Source of the DNA: Micavibrio sp.
GTDB lineage: Bacteria > Pseudomonadota > Alphaproteobacteria > Micavibrionales > UBA2020
DNA length: 64,000 nucleotides
Direction of reading: 5' to 3'
Assembly: GCA_028283745.1 (NCBI GenBank)
Contig: JAPWJZ010000008.1
Location: 623,290 to 687,289 of the forward strand
The stretch's first letter is position 1. Each line of letters starts with the position of its first letter. A program made the translations under genes and the position numbers. Shown here piece by piece: positions 7,323 through 15,405 of the stretch. A model generated the notes under the pieces. The model did not search any database. It was not told the origin of the DNA and was given only the letters and a program-made list of their open reading frames with translations.

Positions 7323-9744
7323 ATGGCGCAGCCAACGTCCCGGTCGTTTTATGCGGGTGTTTTTATTATCAGCGGCCTATTGATGGCGCTGCAGGTTCTG
7401 CAGGCTCGTATTTTCTCAGTCACGACCTGGTATCACCTGTCCTTCCTGGTCATCAGCATCGCCATGTTCGGCCTCACGCTAGGCGCTCTTTACGCCCACA
7501 AGGAAGATGAAGCAACGCAACGCCAGAATTACGGCACGCTGATGACCGAGGCATCCGCCCGCTTTGGCCTCTTTATTTTGCTGGCATTAATTGCGCAGTT
7601 GCGGCTGCCACTTGCCTTCGCGGAAGCATTGAAGACGGCAATCTTCCTGCCGCTGATCGCAGCATGCACAATCCCTGCTTATTTCTATGCGGGCTATGTC
7701 TTGAGTCTCGCGATGACGCGTGCGCCTTTCCCCTCGGCACGCACCTATGGTTTCGATTTGCTCGGTGCGGCCGCCGGCTGCCTTTTGACGCTTGCCGTTA
7801 TGGAGGCAATTGATGCGCCGTCCGCGGTGCTGCTTGTTTCGGCGGCGGCCCTTCTGGCGGCACGCTGCTTTGGTCCTTATGAAAAAAAAGCGTGTGGTCA
7901 TTTATGCCCTGATCGTCGCTGTGGTGGCTGCAGCTAACGCGGCGGCGCCCAAGCCCTTCGTTTTTCCGCTTTATATCAAGCACGGCACGCTTGATGAATC
8001 TGAACTCTCCTATGACAAGTGGAATTCTATTTCACGCGTGACCGTTAGCAATGAACGGGTTGATTACGCGCCTTTCCTCTGGGGGCCTTCCGCCAAGCTG
8101 CCGGAAGGCCTCAAGGTTTCAAACTACTGGCTAAAAATTGATGGCGATGCAGGCACGCCGCTAAATAAGTTTGCTGGTGACTGCTCCAAACCGCTGAATT
8201 ATCTGGACTATGATGTCACGACTATTGCTTATTCTATGCCGGGCCTTTCAAAGGCGGGCATCGTCGGCCTTGGCGGTGGTCGCGATGTTCTGTCCGCCTG
8301 CCATGCAGGCATCCATGACATCAAAGCCATGGATGTAAACTCAACTCAAGTCTCTCTGCTTACGCGTATCCAGCCCTATAAAGACTATACAAAAGTCTCG
8401 CAAATTCCGGGTGTGGAGCTGATACACAGCGAAGCCCGCAGCTGGTTTACCGCGCACCCAGCTGATAAGTTCGATATCATCCAGATGAGCCTTATCGATA
8501 CTTGGGCATCAACTGGCGCTGGTGCCTTTGCCCTTTCCGAGAATGGGTTGTATACAGTCGAGGCTTGGCGCACGTTCCTGTCGCGTCTGCGCCCCGGCGG
8601 AGCCATGACGGTTAGCCGCTGGTATCTTAGCGACGCGCACAGCGAAATGGAGCGTTTGACGGCTCTTGCCATGGGCACTTTGTTTGATATGGGGGCGGCT
8701 GAGCCTTACAAGCACATTTTCGTCGCCGCGGCCGACAAGATTGCAACGCTTGTGCTCGCGCGCGATCCATTTACGGATGCGCAGTTGAACGCCCTTGAAA
8801 AACGCGCCCATGTTATGAGTTTCAAAATTCTGATTTCTCCACGCCTGAAGCTAACGGAGCAGAATGGTGAATTGCCGAAAATACTCGGTGCGGCTTCAAG
8901 CGATGAGCTGATGCGTGCTGCGGACCAGAGTGTTTTTGATTTGCGTCCGCCGACCGACCAGCGGCCGTTCTTTTTCAACCAGGTGCGCATTACCCACCCC
9001 TGGCATGTCTGGCAGCTGATCGCACAGAACGAGGCAACGGCCATGCTCGGACATGCGCGCGCCATTTTCAACCTCTACATCATCATCCTGTTCTCTACCG
9101 CGATGGTGCTGGTGACGATTGTCTTGCCGTTAAAGCGTGAAATCCGCAATACGTCGGGCAAATTCGTTGCGAGCAACACGGCGTGGTTTGCGCTTATCGG
9201 GCTTGGCTTCATGTTCATTGAGATTTCGCTGCTGCAGCGGCTCAGTGTATATCTCGGGCATCCAGCTTATGGCCTCAGCATCGTGCTCTTTAGTCTTATC
9301 CTGTCAACGGGCATCGGCAGTCTGCTCTGTTCGCGCTTCCCGCTTAAAACCGGTGCCGCACGCACGGGCTGGGCGGTCTTGACGGCGCTTGCGGCGGGTG
9401 CCGGCGTACTGGTCATCAACTATGTGACGGTACATTTTGCGGAGGCGGACCTCGTCACGCGCGCTGCGCTCAGCATTGGCCTTATCGCCCCCTTGGGTTG
9501 CCTGCTTGGTTTTGGCTTCCCGACCGGCATGGATATGGCAAGTGCTGTCAGCGCACGTTCAACGGCATGGCTATGGGGTATCAATGGGGCGGCGGGCGTC
9601 ATGGGCAGCACGCTTGCTATTGCCTTCAACATCACCTTCGGTATCGACTGGACGATGTGGCTTGGCGGCTTGTGCTATCTGGCGCTGGTGGTGCCGGTCG
9701 CTATGGCCAGCAACGGTAATAAAACCGCAGCCGGCCATGCGTAA
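7323..9744 (+). CDS. Membrane-embedded spermidine synthase-like protein, frameshifted in an A8 tract
   Basis: Two overlapping frames together encode a protein of about 806 residues. 7323-7937 gives an N-terminal set of transmembrane helices and the following frame (to 9744) gives a spermidine-synthase-like Rossmann domain (GLGGGRDVLSA motif, acidic DVNS, SEARSW) and then more membrane helices. The frames join exactly at the A8 run 7882-7889: removing one A reads YEKKRVVIYALIVAV and restores one protein. RBS AAGGA precedes ATG 7323. Related proteins join SpeE-like domains to membrane helices, with unproven substrates. The break may be an assembly error, a pseudogene, or slippage. It lies near decarboxylase and DHS-like genes, which fits polyamine chemistry. 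Confidence 0.75.
7882..7889 (+). repeat. A8 homopolymer at the frameshift
   Basis: Eight consecutive A residues where the reading frame changes from that of 7323 to that of the spermidine-synthase-like domain. With seven A the gene would be continuous. Such tracts are hot spots for sequencing indels and for polymerase slippage. Confidence 0.85.
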
Positions 9745-10017
9745 TGATTAAAGTTAACGCGTAAATCAAGCGGCCTTTTGGTTTTCTTCACCGTCTTCTT
9801 CGCGGCGGTCTTCTTTTCGGCGGTTTTGCTGCCGGAAACGCGAAAGGCGTAGTTCATGATTTTATAGGCTAACTGGCGGCAAAAAAGTCGCAGGCGTGCC
9901 GGTAGCTAATGGGGCGGCGTGGGAATAATGCTTCCCACCGGAACCGTCGCGCAGGTTTGCATGCGTATTGAAGTGCAGAAAGGCCGAAGAACGTATCTTA
10001 GGGTTTAATGAAAGCCA
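9745..10017. other. Intergenic region without a convincing gene
   Basis: This stretch separates the convergent SpeE-like and methyltransferase genes. On the minus strand an open frame from ATG 9857 begins with a Lys/Ala-rich tract (AEKKTAAKKTVKKTKRP), resembling histone-H1-like tails, but it runs into the antisense of the neighbouring gene and has no ribosome site. No promoter, RNA gene or repeat was recognised here besides the hairpins that follow. Confidence 0.5.
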
Positions 10018-10080
10018 AGGTGCTCTGCACCTAAAAAATGGTGCTCTGCACCTAAAAAAATGGCGCTCTGCGCCTAAAAA
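10018..10080 (-). terminator. Three tandem covarying terminator hairpins
   Basis: Three copies of a hairpin lie 21-22 bp apart (10018-10032, 10039-10053, 10061-10075). Each has a 5-6 bp stem around a TCT loop; on the minus strand copies 3 and 2 are followed by ATTTTTTT and ATTTTTT. Copy 3 has GGCGC/GCGCC where the others have GGTGC/GCACC, a compensatory change that supports pairing. They start 2 bp after the methyltransferase stop, so serial intrinsic termination of that minus-strand operon is the best reading. Confidence 0.7.
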
Positions 10081-10081
10081 G

Positions 10082-10678
10082 TTATGTGCGCTGTGCCAGC
10101 CATACCGTGCGGCCCCCGCAAGCGTGGTCTTCAACGGTATGGACAATAACCTTGAATCCGGCCGTTTCAAGCAGGGTTTTATATTCTGCGGCGGAAAGGC
10201 TGGCGTGGTGTATGTCATGCCCTTCCATCGTGCCGTAGGCGGTGCCTTCACCTGGTCCGGTATTGAACAGCAGCAGCGCGTTTTGCGCTGCGTGCCGCCC
10301 GAATTTCGGTATCATCGCGCGCTGCTCGTCGCCCGTCAGGTGAAAAAAACTGTCCCACGCTAGCATAACGTCATATTGCCCGCCGAAGTCGGCTGTGCGC
10401 ATGTCGCCAATGCTAAAACGATGCGCAGGGAAGCGACGTTGCGCCATATCAACCATGCGCTGCGAAATATCCATGCCGGTGACAGTGAAACCGTTTGCGA
10501 TAAAGAAGGCCGCCATCGGCTCCCCCGAACCGCAGCCGAGGTCGAGCAGATTTTTGCCCGGCGCTTCTGCCGCGATGCGATCAAGATAGGGCTTTTCAAA
10601 CAGCGTCTTGTTCCGGTTGGCGTCAAACCAGTCGGCAATCGCTTCATACTGCGCCGCAACTTCGGTGCTGCGCGTCAT
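10082..10678 (-). CDS. Class I SAM-dependent methyltransferase
   Basis: A 198-residue class I methyltransferase with SAM motif DLGCGSGEP at residues 46-54, an acidic GMDIS motif II and a Y-D-V-M-L-A-W-D motif IV-like strand. The small size and lack of an added domain suggest a small-molecule substrate, which cannot be named. ATG 10678 starts 1 base after the Nudix stop and has a GAAGAA upstream; a TTG 12 bases earlier is less likely. It is co-transcribed with the Nudix gene and followed directly by three tandem terminators. Confidence 0.87.
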   Translation of the reverse strand: MTRSTEVAAQYEAIADWFDANRNKTLFEKPYLDRIAAEAPGKNLLDLGCGSGEPMAAFFIANGFTVTGMDISQRMVDMAQRRFPAHRFSIGDMRTADFGGQYDVMLAWDSFFHLTGDEQRAMIPKFGRHAAQNALLLFNTGPGEGTAYGTMEGHDIHHASLSAAEYKTLLETAGFKVIVHTVEDHACGGRTVWLAQRT

Positions 10679-10679
10679 G

Positions 10680-11108
10680 TTATTCTTCAATCATGCCGCT
10701 GCCGTGCGAAATGGCAAGGAAGGCGTCACGGTCAAGGTTGTTGTGGCGGCCAAGGTCGTAATCCGCAAGGTCTTCGATGGCAACCCACGCGAATTCCTCA
10801 TGCTCCGCTGTCAGCGCGGCTTTGCCGGAAACGAGGCGGCAGAGGTAGGCAATGTTCAGCAGGGGGGCGGCCTCACGGGTGCCGGTGCGGGCATTGAAAA
10901 TCTGCATCGCTTCGACCCGCAAGCCGGTTTCTTCCTTGTATTCGCGGGCGATGGCCTCTTCGGGCGTTTCGCTATGCTCGATGCCGCCGCCACAGAATTC
11001 CCAGCCGACATGCTCGGGGCTGTTGGGATTGGGCGCGCGCTTCAGCAGCAGAATTTCACCATCGTCATTCATCAGGACGCCAAGGACGCGGACGTTGAAC
11101 TGGGCCAT
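10680..11108 (-). CDS. Nudix hydrolase
   Basis: A 142-residue Nudix pyrophosphohydrolase, which cleaves nucleoside diphosphates linked to another moiety. The complete Nudix box (G-x5-E-x7-REUxEExGU) spans residues 41-63, with R55, E56, E59 and E60 in place for metal binding. Strands on either side carry the usual fold (VLGVLMNDDGEILLLKRA; FAWVAIEDL). The gene is immediately followed by the methyltransferase. The family has members acting on 8-oxo-dGTP, ADP-ribose and dinucleoside polyphosphates; nothing visible selects between them. Confidence 0.9.
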   Translation of the reverse strand: MAQFNVRVLGVLMNDDGEILLLKRAPNPNSPEHVGWEFCGGGIEHSETPEEAIAREYKEETGLRVEAMQIFNARTGTREAAPLLNIAYLCRLVSGKAALTAEHEEFAWVAIEDLADYDLGRHNNLDRDAFLAISHGSGMIEE

Positions 11109-11130
11109 TTTTGTCTTCCTTTGAAACAGT

Positions 11131-11167
11131 TTCCGGCTGGAGCCGTTAAAGGGGCGTCCAGCCGGAA
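11131..11167. repeat. 11-bp perfect inverted repeat
   Basis: Arms TTCCGGCTGGA (11131-11141) and TCCAGCCGGAA (11157-11167) flank a 15-nt loop between the DHS-like stop and the Nudix start. It can form a stable hairpin in either strand. There is no strong T tract after it on the minus strand, so it may be a weak terminator or a processing or attenuation element for the downstream Nudix/methyltransferase genes. Confidence 0.55.
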
Positions 11168-11194
11168 TATTAAGTATGCAGCGATAAACAGTTC

Positions 11195-12271
11195 TTACTT
11201 GAACAGTTTTGCCCAGTTGCGGGCTTTGCGTTTTTTCCAGTGACCGCGATGGTATGCGTCGGAGGCGAGCAGCGGCATGACCGAGCCTGCTTCCGCAAAA
11301 ACCATCTGCTCGAGCGCCACGTCAACCTTGCCCCAGCTGCATGCTTCCTTCAGCGTAGAGGAAGAGCAGGCGCCGTCGCGCACATCGGCCACGGTGATTT
11401 GCACTGCGTATTTGTGCATATCGACATCGTTATGGCCGAGGATTTCAGCGCAGACAACGGTGTCCTGCGTGAAGTTCTTCGGCACGCCGCCGCCAATCAT
11501 GAGGAGGCCGGTGGTGCCGGCTTCGATCTTGACTTCGGTCAGTTCGCGGAAGTCGGCGACGGAATCGATCGTCATGTAGGGCTTGCCGGCCTTGCGGCGC
11601 TTCACCTGGTGCAGCACCAGGCCGAAACCGGCGGAGCTGTCGACGAAGGCGGGGCAGAAGATGGGCACGCCTTTCTCATAGGCGGTCTGGACAAGGGAGC
11701 CTTTTTTCTTGGCGTTCTTCACCAGGTATTTGCCCATTTCGTGGATGAATTCGCGGGACGAGTAGGGGCGCGGTTCCAGTGTTTCGCAGATCTTGAAGAT
11801 GGTGTGGTCAACCGCCTGCAGGTCTTCTTCATCGATGTAGGTGTCATAGATGCGGTCGATGTAGAGGTCGCGAAGGTCGCGGTCGTCAACCTGCGCATCG
11901 GCCTGGTAGTGCTTGAAGCCGAGGGCTTCAAAGAAGTCCATGTCGACGATGGAGGCGCCGGTCGCGACGATCACATCCAGCATGTTCGACTTCACCATTT
12001 CGGTGTAGAGGTCCATGCAACCGCCGGCGGAGGTGGAACCCGCGAGCGTCAGGATGGAAGTTGCGCCCTTGTCCTGCAGCATGGTGTTGAAAATTTCGGT
12101 CGCGCGGCCGAGGTCGCGCGAGGTGAACGACATTTTGCCCATGGCTTTGACAATGGGGCGGGCGTCGAACTTGGTGATGTCGATGTGTTCGACCTCTTTG
12201 CTCAGCAGCACGGCCTTGCGGTTGCTTTTGGGCTGCGGCTTGGTCTTGACCGATTTAAGGTTGGCTTTCAT
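11195..12271 (-). CDS. Deoxyhypusine synthase-like protein (polyamine aminobutyltransferase family)
   Basis: A 358-residue member of the deoxyhypusine synthase (DHS) family. DHS moves the aminobutyl group of spermidine to a lysine of eIF5A through an enzyme lysine. Bacteria lack eIF5A, and bacterial homologues are thought to transfer the group to small amines, giving homospermidine- or guanidino-aza-nonane-type products. The NAD-site segments (TLAGSTSAGG; GGGVPKNF) and the catalytic SWGK motif with K315 are present. The N-terminal 20 residues are basic. It lies 80 bp downstream of a PLP decarboxylase on the same strand, so the two very likely form a polyamine operon; the exact product is unknown. 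Confidence 0.88.
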   Translation of the reverse strand: MKANLKSVKTKPQPKSNRKAVLLSKEVEHIDITKFDARPIVKAMGKMSFTSRDLGRATEIFNTMLQDKGATSILTLAGSTSAGGCMDLYTEMVKSNMLDVIVATGASIVDMDFFEALGFKHYQADAQVDDRDLRDLYIDRIYDTYIDEEDLQAVDHTIFKICETLEPRPYSSREFIHEMGKYLVKNAKKKGSLVQTAYEKGVPIFCPAFVDSSAGFGLVLHQVKRRKAGKPYMTIDSVADFRELTEVKIEAGTTGLLMIGGGVPKNFTQDTVVCAEILGHNDVDMHKYAVQITVADVRDGACSSSTLKEACSWGKVDVALEQMVFAEAGSVMPLLASDAYHRGHWKKRKARNWAKLFK

Positions 12272-12351
12272 GGTTTTGGTTAGTCCTTGTCAATATCGCT
12301 GTTGCGCGGCCTGTTGGCTTTTAAAGGCGTGTACTTGCTGTTGATAGCCCC

Positions 12352-13548
12352 TTAAGCGGCGCAAAGCTCTTTTGAATCCGTCGTTTCCTGGGTGTCATCG
12401 TACATCGTCACCAGCGGCGGGGCTTTGACGCTGACGACTTCATGGGCCGAAAAGCCGTTGAAGTCGGTGCGCATCGTGTTCCCGTAGGCACCGAGCTGGC
12501 CGATCTCGATGTAATCCCCTTCCCGGACGTCTTCCGGAAGAAAGAAGGGGCCTGGCATGTAATCAATGCTGTCGCACGTGGGGCCGTAGAAACGGAAACC
12601 CTTGTGCGGCGCATTGGTGCCCCCCGGCGTCGGACGGATGAGACGAACCGGGTAACGGAAACCGAGGTGGCCTGCGTCAAACAGGCTGCCATAGGTTCCA
12701 TCGTTAATGTAAAGGACATCGTCCTTGCGCAATTCCACCTGCACGACAACGCTGGCGCTTTCAGCGACCATAGCCCTGCCGGGCTCGCACCAGAAATCGT
12801 AGCGGTCGGGGTGGGGCAGCTTGTCAAAGCCGTTTTCAATCGCGGCTTTGTAATCCTGCAGCGCGGGCGGCGCCATGTCAGGGTAAATCGACGGGAAGCC
12901 GCCGCCGATGTCGATGACATCGACCTTCGTGCGGGGGATGGAACGCAGGATGCCGCCCACGATGGACAGGGCCGTGGTATAGGCCTGCGGGTCCATGGTC
13001 TGGGAGCCGACGTGGAAGCAGATGCCGGTTTTGCTGGCGTGCTTGCGGGCGGCCTTCAAAATCTCGGCCGCTTTTTCGGGCATGCAGCCGAATTTGCCGG
13101 TCAGGGGCAGCTCGGACGAGGTATTGGGCACGGCAAGGCGCAGCATCAGGCCCAAATCTTTCGATTTGCCGGTGCAGGCGATGATTTTTTCCATCTCCTC
13201 AACGGAATCGAAGGAGAAATCGCGCACGCCGTAATCGAAATACGCCTGTTCAATGGCATGGCGGCTTTTAACCGGGTGCATAAAGGCAATGTGGGCGCCG
13301 GGCGCAAGTTCATGCACCAGCTGGATTTCGGGGATGGAGGCGGCGTCAAAGTGCGTAATGCCCGCGGTGTGCAGGGCCGACAGCACATAGCGCGCAGGGT
13401 TCGCCTTGACGGCGTAAAGCACCTTGCCGGGGAAATTGTCCAGGAACCAGCGGGCAGCGCTATGGAGCGCCGCAGGACGGTAGCATGTAACGGGGATAGA
13501 TGGGCGGTTTCGTCGAACCACCTCGTCGGGTGTGTCGTACATTTCCAT
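12352..13548 (-). CDS. Type III (alanine racemase-fold) PLP-dependent decarboxylase, ornithine/diamine type
   Basis: A 398-residue fold-III PLP enzyme of the ornithine/lysine/diaminopimelate decarboxylase group, making diamines such as putrescine from ornithine. The PLP lysine is K48 in YAVKANP, HVGSQ and the glycine-rich phosphate loop DIGGGFPS follow, and the active-site Cys is C325 in GPTCDSID. The length fits short bacterial ornithine or lysine/ornithine decarboxylases rather than arginine decarboxylase SpeA. ATG 13548 follows GGAG at 8 bp; a TTG six bases earlier is also in frame. The DHS-like gene directly downstream could use the diamine or a derived polyamine. Confidence 0.9.
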   Translation of the reverse strand: MEMYDTPDEVVRRNRPSIPVTCYRPAALHSAARWFLDNFPGKVLYAVKANPARYVLSALHTAGITHFDAASIPEIQLVHELAPGAHIAFMHPVKSRHAIEQAYFDYGVRDFSFDSVEEMEKIIACTGKSKDLGLMLRLAVPNTSSELPLTGKFGCMPEKAAEILKAARKHASKTGICFHVGSQTMDPQAYTTALSIVGGILRSIPRTKVDVIDIGGGFPSIYPDMAPPALQDYKAAIENGFDKLPHPDRYDFWCEPGRAMVAESASVVVQVELRKDDVLYINDGTYGSLFDAGHLGFRYPVRLIRPTPGGTNAPHKGFRFYGPTCDSIDYMPGPFFLPEDVREGDYIEIGQLGAYGNTMRTDFNGFSAHEVVSVKAPPLVTMYDDTQETTDSKELCAA

Positions 13549-13773
13549 TGGCAAACTCCAAAGAACGTCGAGAAGAGAAAAGTAACTTCGAGATGTCCCG
13601 CACGCGAATCGTCTGCTGCAATGGCCTCATAATTTTAGGTTATAGGGAGATTCGGATTTTTGTAAAGCAGAAATGAAACTCTGAACGCTGTGGAGATAAA
13701 TTTTGCCGTGCATGACGCAGCAGCGTCACACTTTTGCCGCGGGGCACCCCTGTGGGTTTGTACGCGTGCGGCA

Positions 13774-15387
13774 TCAGCCGCGCGGGGCGGCCTTCGGGGT
13801 TTTGTTCTCCACCTGCGGCGCTTTGCCGGCATCTGCGGGCTTGGCAAATGCCGCCAGCGACGGCTCCTGCTTCACAATGTCCACGCCGTGGCGGGCATTG
13901 GCGGCCACGTAGTCCATGCGGGTGATGCCGTAGAGCAGGCTTTGCTGCAGCTTGGTCATCAGCGCGGGCGTGGCCGCATTCTCCGGGTCGGCCTTCAGCT
14001 TGGCCAGCAGGCCCTCCTGCAGCTGCCCGTAGGCGTGGATAAGGCTGGCCGGGGTAATCTTGCCGTCCAGCTCGAAAGCCTTGGCGTCAAGCGCCTGAAA
14101 ACCGTTATAGGCGCGCACCTGCTGGTAGACGGCGTTCTCCGCCGTTGTCAGCGGGGCGGCGGGGTCTGCCTGCGCGGGTTCGGCGCGCATATAAATTTGG
14201 TGGTACTTCAGTGCCTTGTGGAATTCGGGCTCTTTGTCCAGCTTGGCGCGCACGGCCATTTGTTCCCGGCGGGAGGTTGCTTCGTACAACAGCGAGTATT
14301 CAACGCTTTTCGCCGTATGCCCAGCTTCCTCGACCGCGCCGTAGTAGAATTCAGCCGCCACGTTGTCCGGCAGTTTGCGGAAGTTTTCAATGCCATAGGC
14401 GGCCACATGGGCCTTGAAGGCGTCAATCACGGGGCTGGAAATGTGCAGGATATCGTGCGGATTGGCGGCGCGCCACGTGCTGGCAGCGTCCAGCACATCA
14501 AGGCTGGCCCCTTCAAAGCGGATCATGTCACCCAGCGCGCCCACATCCGCCAGCGCTTCCTTCCGGGTCTGGTTGGCGATGGTCTGCATCAGCTCCTTGT
14601 CGGCCAGCACATCGGCTATCGGGCGGCCCTGCAGGCCAATTGATTGCCCAACGGGGGCGGTGGGGTAGCGGTCATCCAGGCAGTGCCAGCCTTCGTGGCG
14701 GTTGATGAAGGACAGACGCTGGTTATAGGTAAAGCCCGGCACAAGGTAGGGGCTGTGGTCGGAACTGGGCACAATTACGCAGGCGCCGTTTTTGTCTGTG
14801 CTGGCATCCGGAATGGTCAGGGGGTCCTGTGTGTACATTTGAATGCCGTAGCGGTAGGGCTGCTGGCTGGCCATGTGCGCCGTCATGGCGATCAGGTCCG
14901 GCCCCGACGCCTCGATGCCTTTTTCGCCCAGCAGGTCGCGCACCAGCAGAACGGGCGAAACGCCAAGGGCAACGCCCGCGTCAAACCGGTTCGGGTCCAG
15001 CACGGTCACAGTTTTGGCCTTCGCCTGCGGGTCGGCGGCAAGGCGGCCTTCCAGCTGCTTGCCCTGTTTCACCAGATCTTTCGAATAGCTGGTTTCCGCC
15101 TGCTGGGACAGGGTAACGAATTTTTTCTGCGCGTCCGTCACCAGCGTGGTGGTAATGCGCACGCGCCGCGTCAGCTCGGCGGCCTGCGCGGGGGTCATGC
15201 TCGGCAATTTGGCGGTATCTGCCGCCTGCGGCAGCATCATGACGGTGCCCTGCGGCGCGTTATCCGGCGCGGTGGTGGTCTTGCTTTGCGCCATCGCCGT
15301 GCCGCCGGCCAGCAGGGAGGTGGATAGCGCCGTTGTCAGCACAAGCTTGCGCCAGACGGTCTTCAGGGTATTGGGCTGCTGTTGCAT
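13774..15387 (-). CDS. Secreted protein with HEGWH/ExxxD putative zinc-peptidase signature (paralogue A)
   Basis: A 537-residue exported protein with an N-terminal signal peptide ending near GTAMAQ. No named family is recognised. It carries HEGWH at residues 231-235, matching HExxH, and EALAD (E277, D281), matching the ExxxD third-ligand motif of gluzincin peptidases, 41 residues later. The paralogue just upstream has both motifs with identical spacing, within shared blocks ACVxVPSSD and NRHEGWHCLD. The C-terminus is Ala/Pro-rich. It starts 18 bp after the stop of paralogue B, so they form an operon. Periplasmic metallopeptidase activity is an inference from these motifs. Confidence 0.8.
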   Translation of the reverse strand: MQQQPNTLKTVWRKLVLTTALSTSLLAGGTAMAQSKTTTAPDNAPQGTVMMLPQAADTAKLPSMTPAQAAELTRRVRITTTLVTDAQKKFVTLSQQAETSYSKDLVKQGKQLEGRLAADPQAKAKTVTVLDPNRFDAGVALGVSPVLLVRDLLGEKGIEASGPDLIAMTAHMASQQPYRYGIQMYTQDPLTIPDASTDKNGACVIVPSSDHSPYLVPGFTYNQRLSFINRHEGWHCLDDRYPTAPVGQSIGLQGRPIADVLADKELMQTIANQTRKEALADVGALGDMIRFEGASLDVLDAASTWRAANPHDILHISSPVIDAFKAHVAAYGIENFRKLPDNVAAEFYYGAVEEAGHTAKSVEYSLLYEATSRREQMAVRAKLDKEPEFHKALKYHQIYMRAEPAQADPAAPLTTAENAVYQQVRAYNGFQALDAKAFELDGKITPASLIHAYGQLQEGLLAKLKADPENAATPALMTKLQQSLLYGITRMDYVAANARHGVDIVKQEPSLAAFAKPADAGKAPQVENKTPKAAPRG

Positions 15388-15405
15388 GGCGGGTCCGGCC
15401 TTTTT

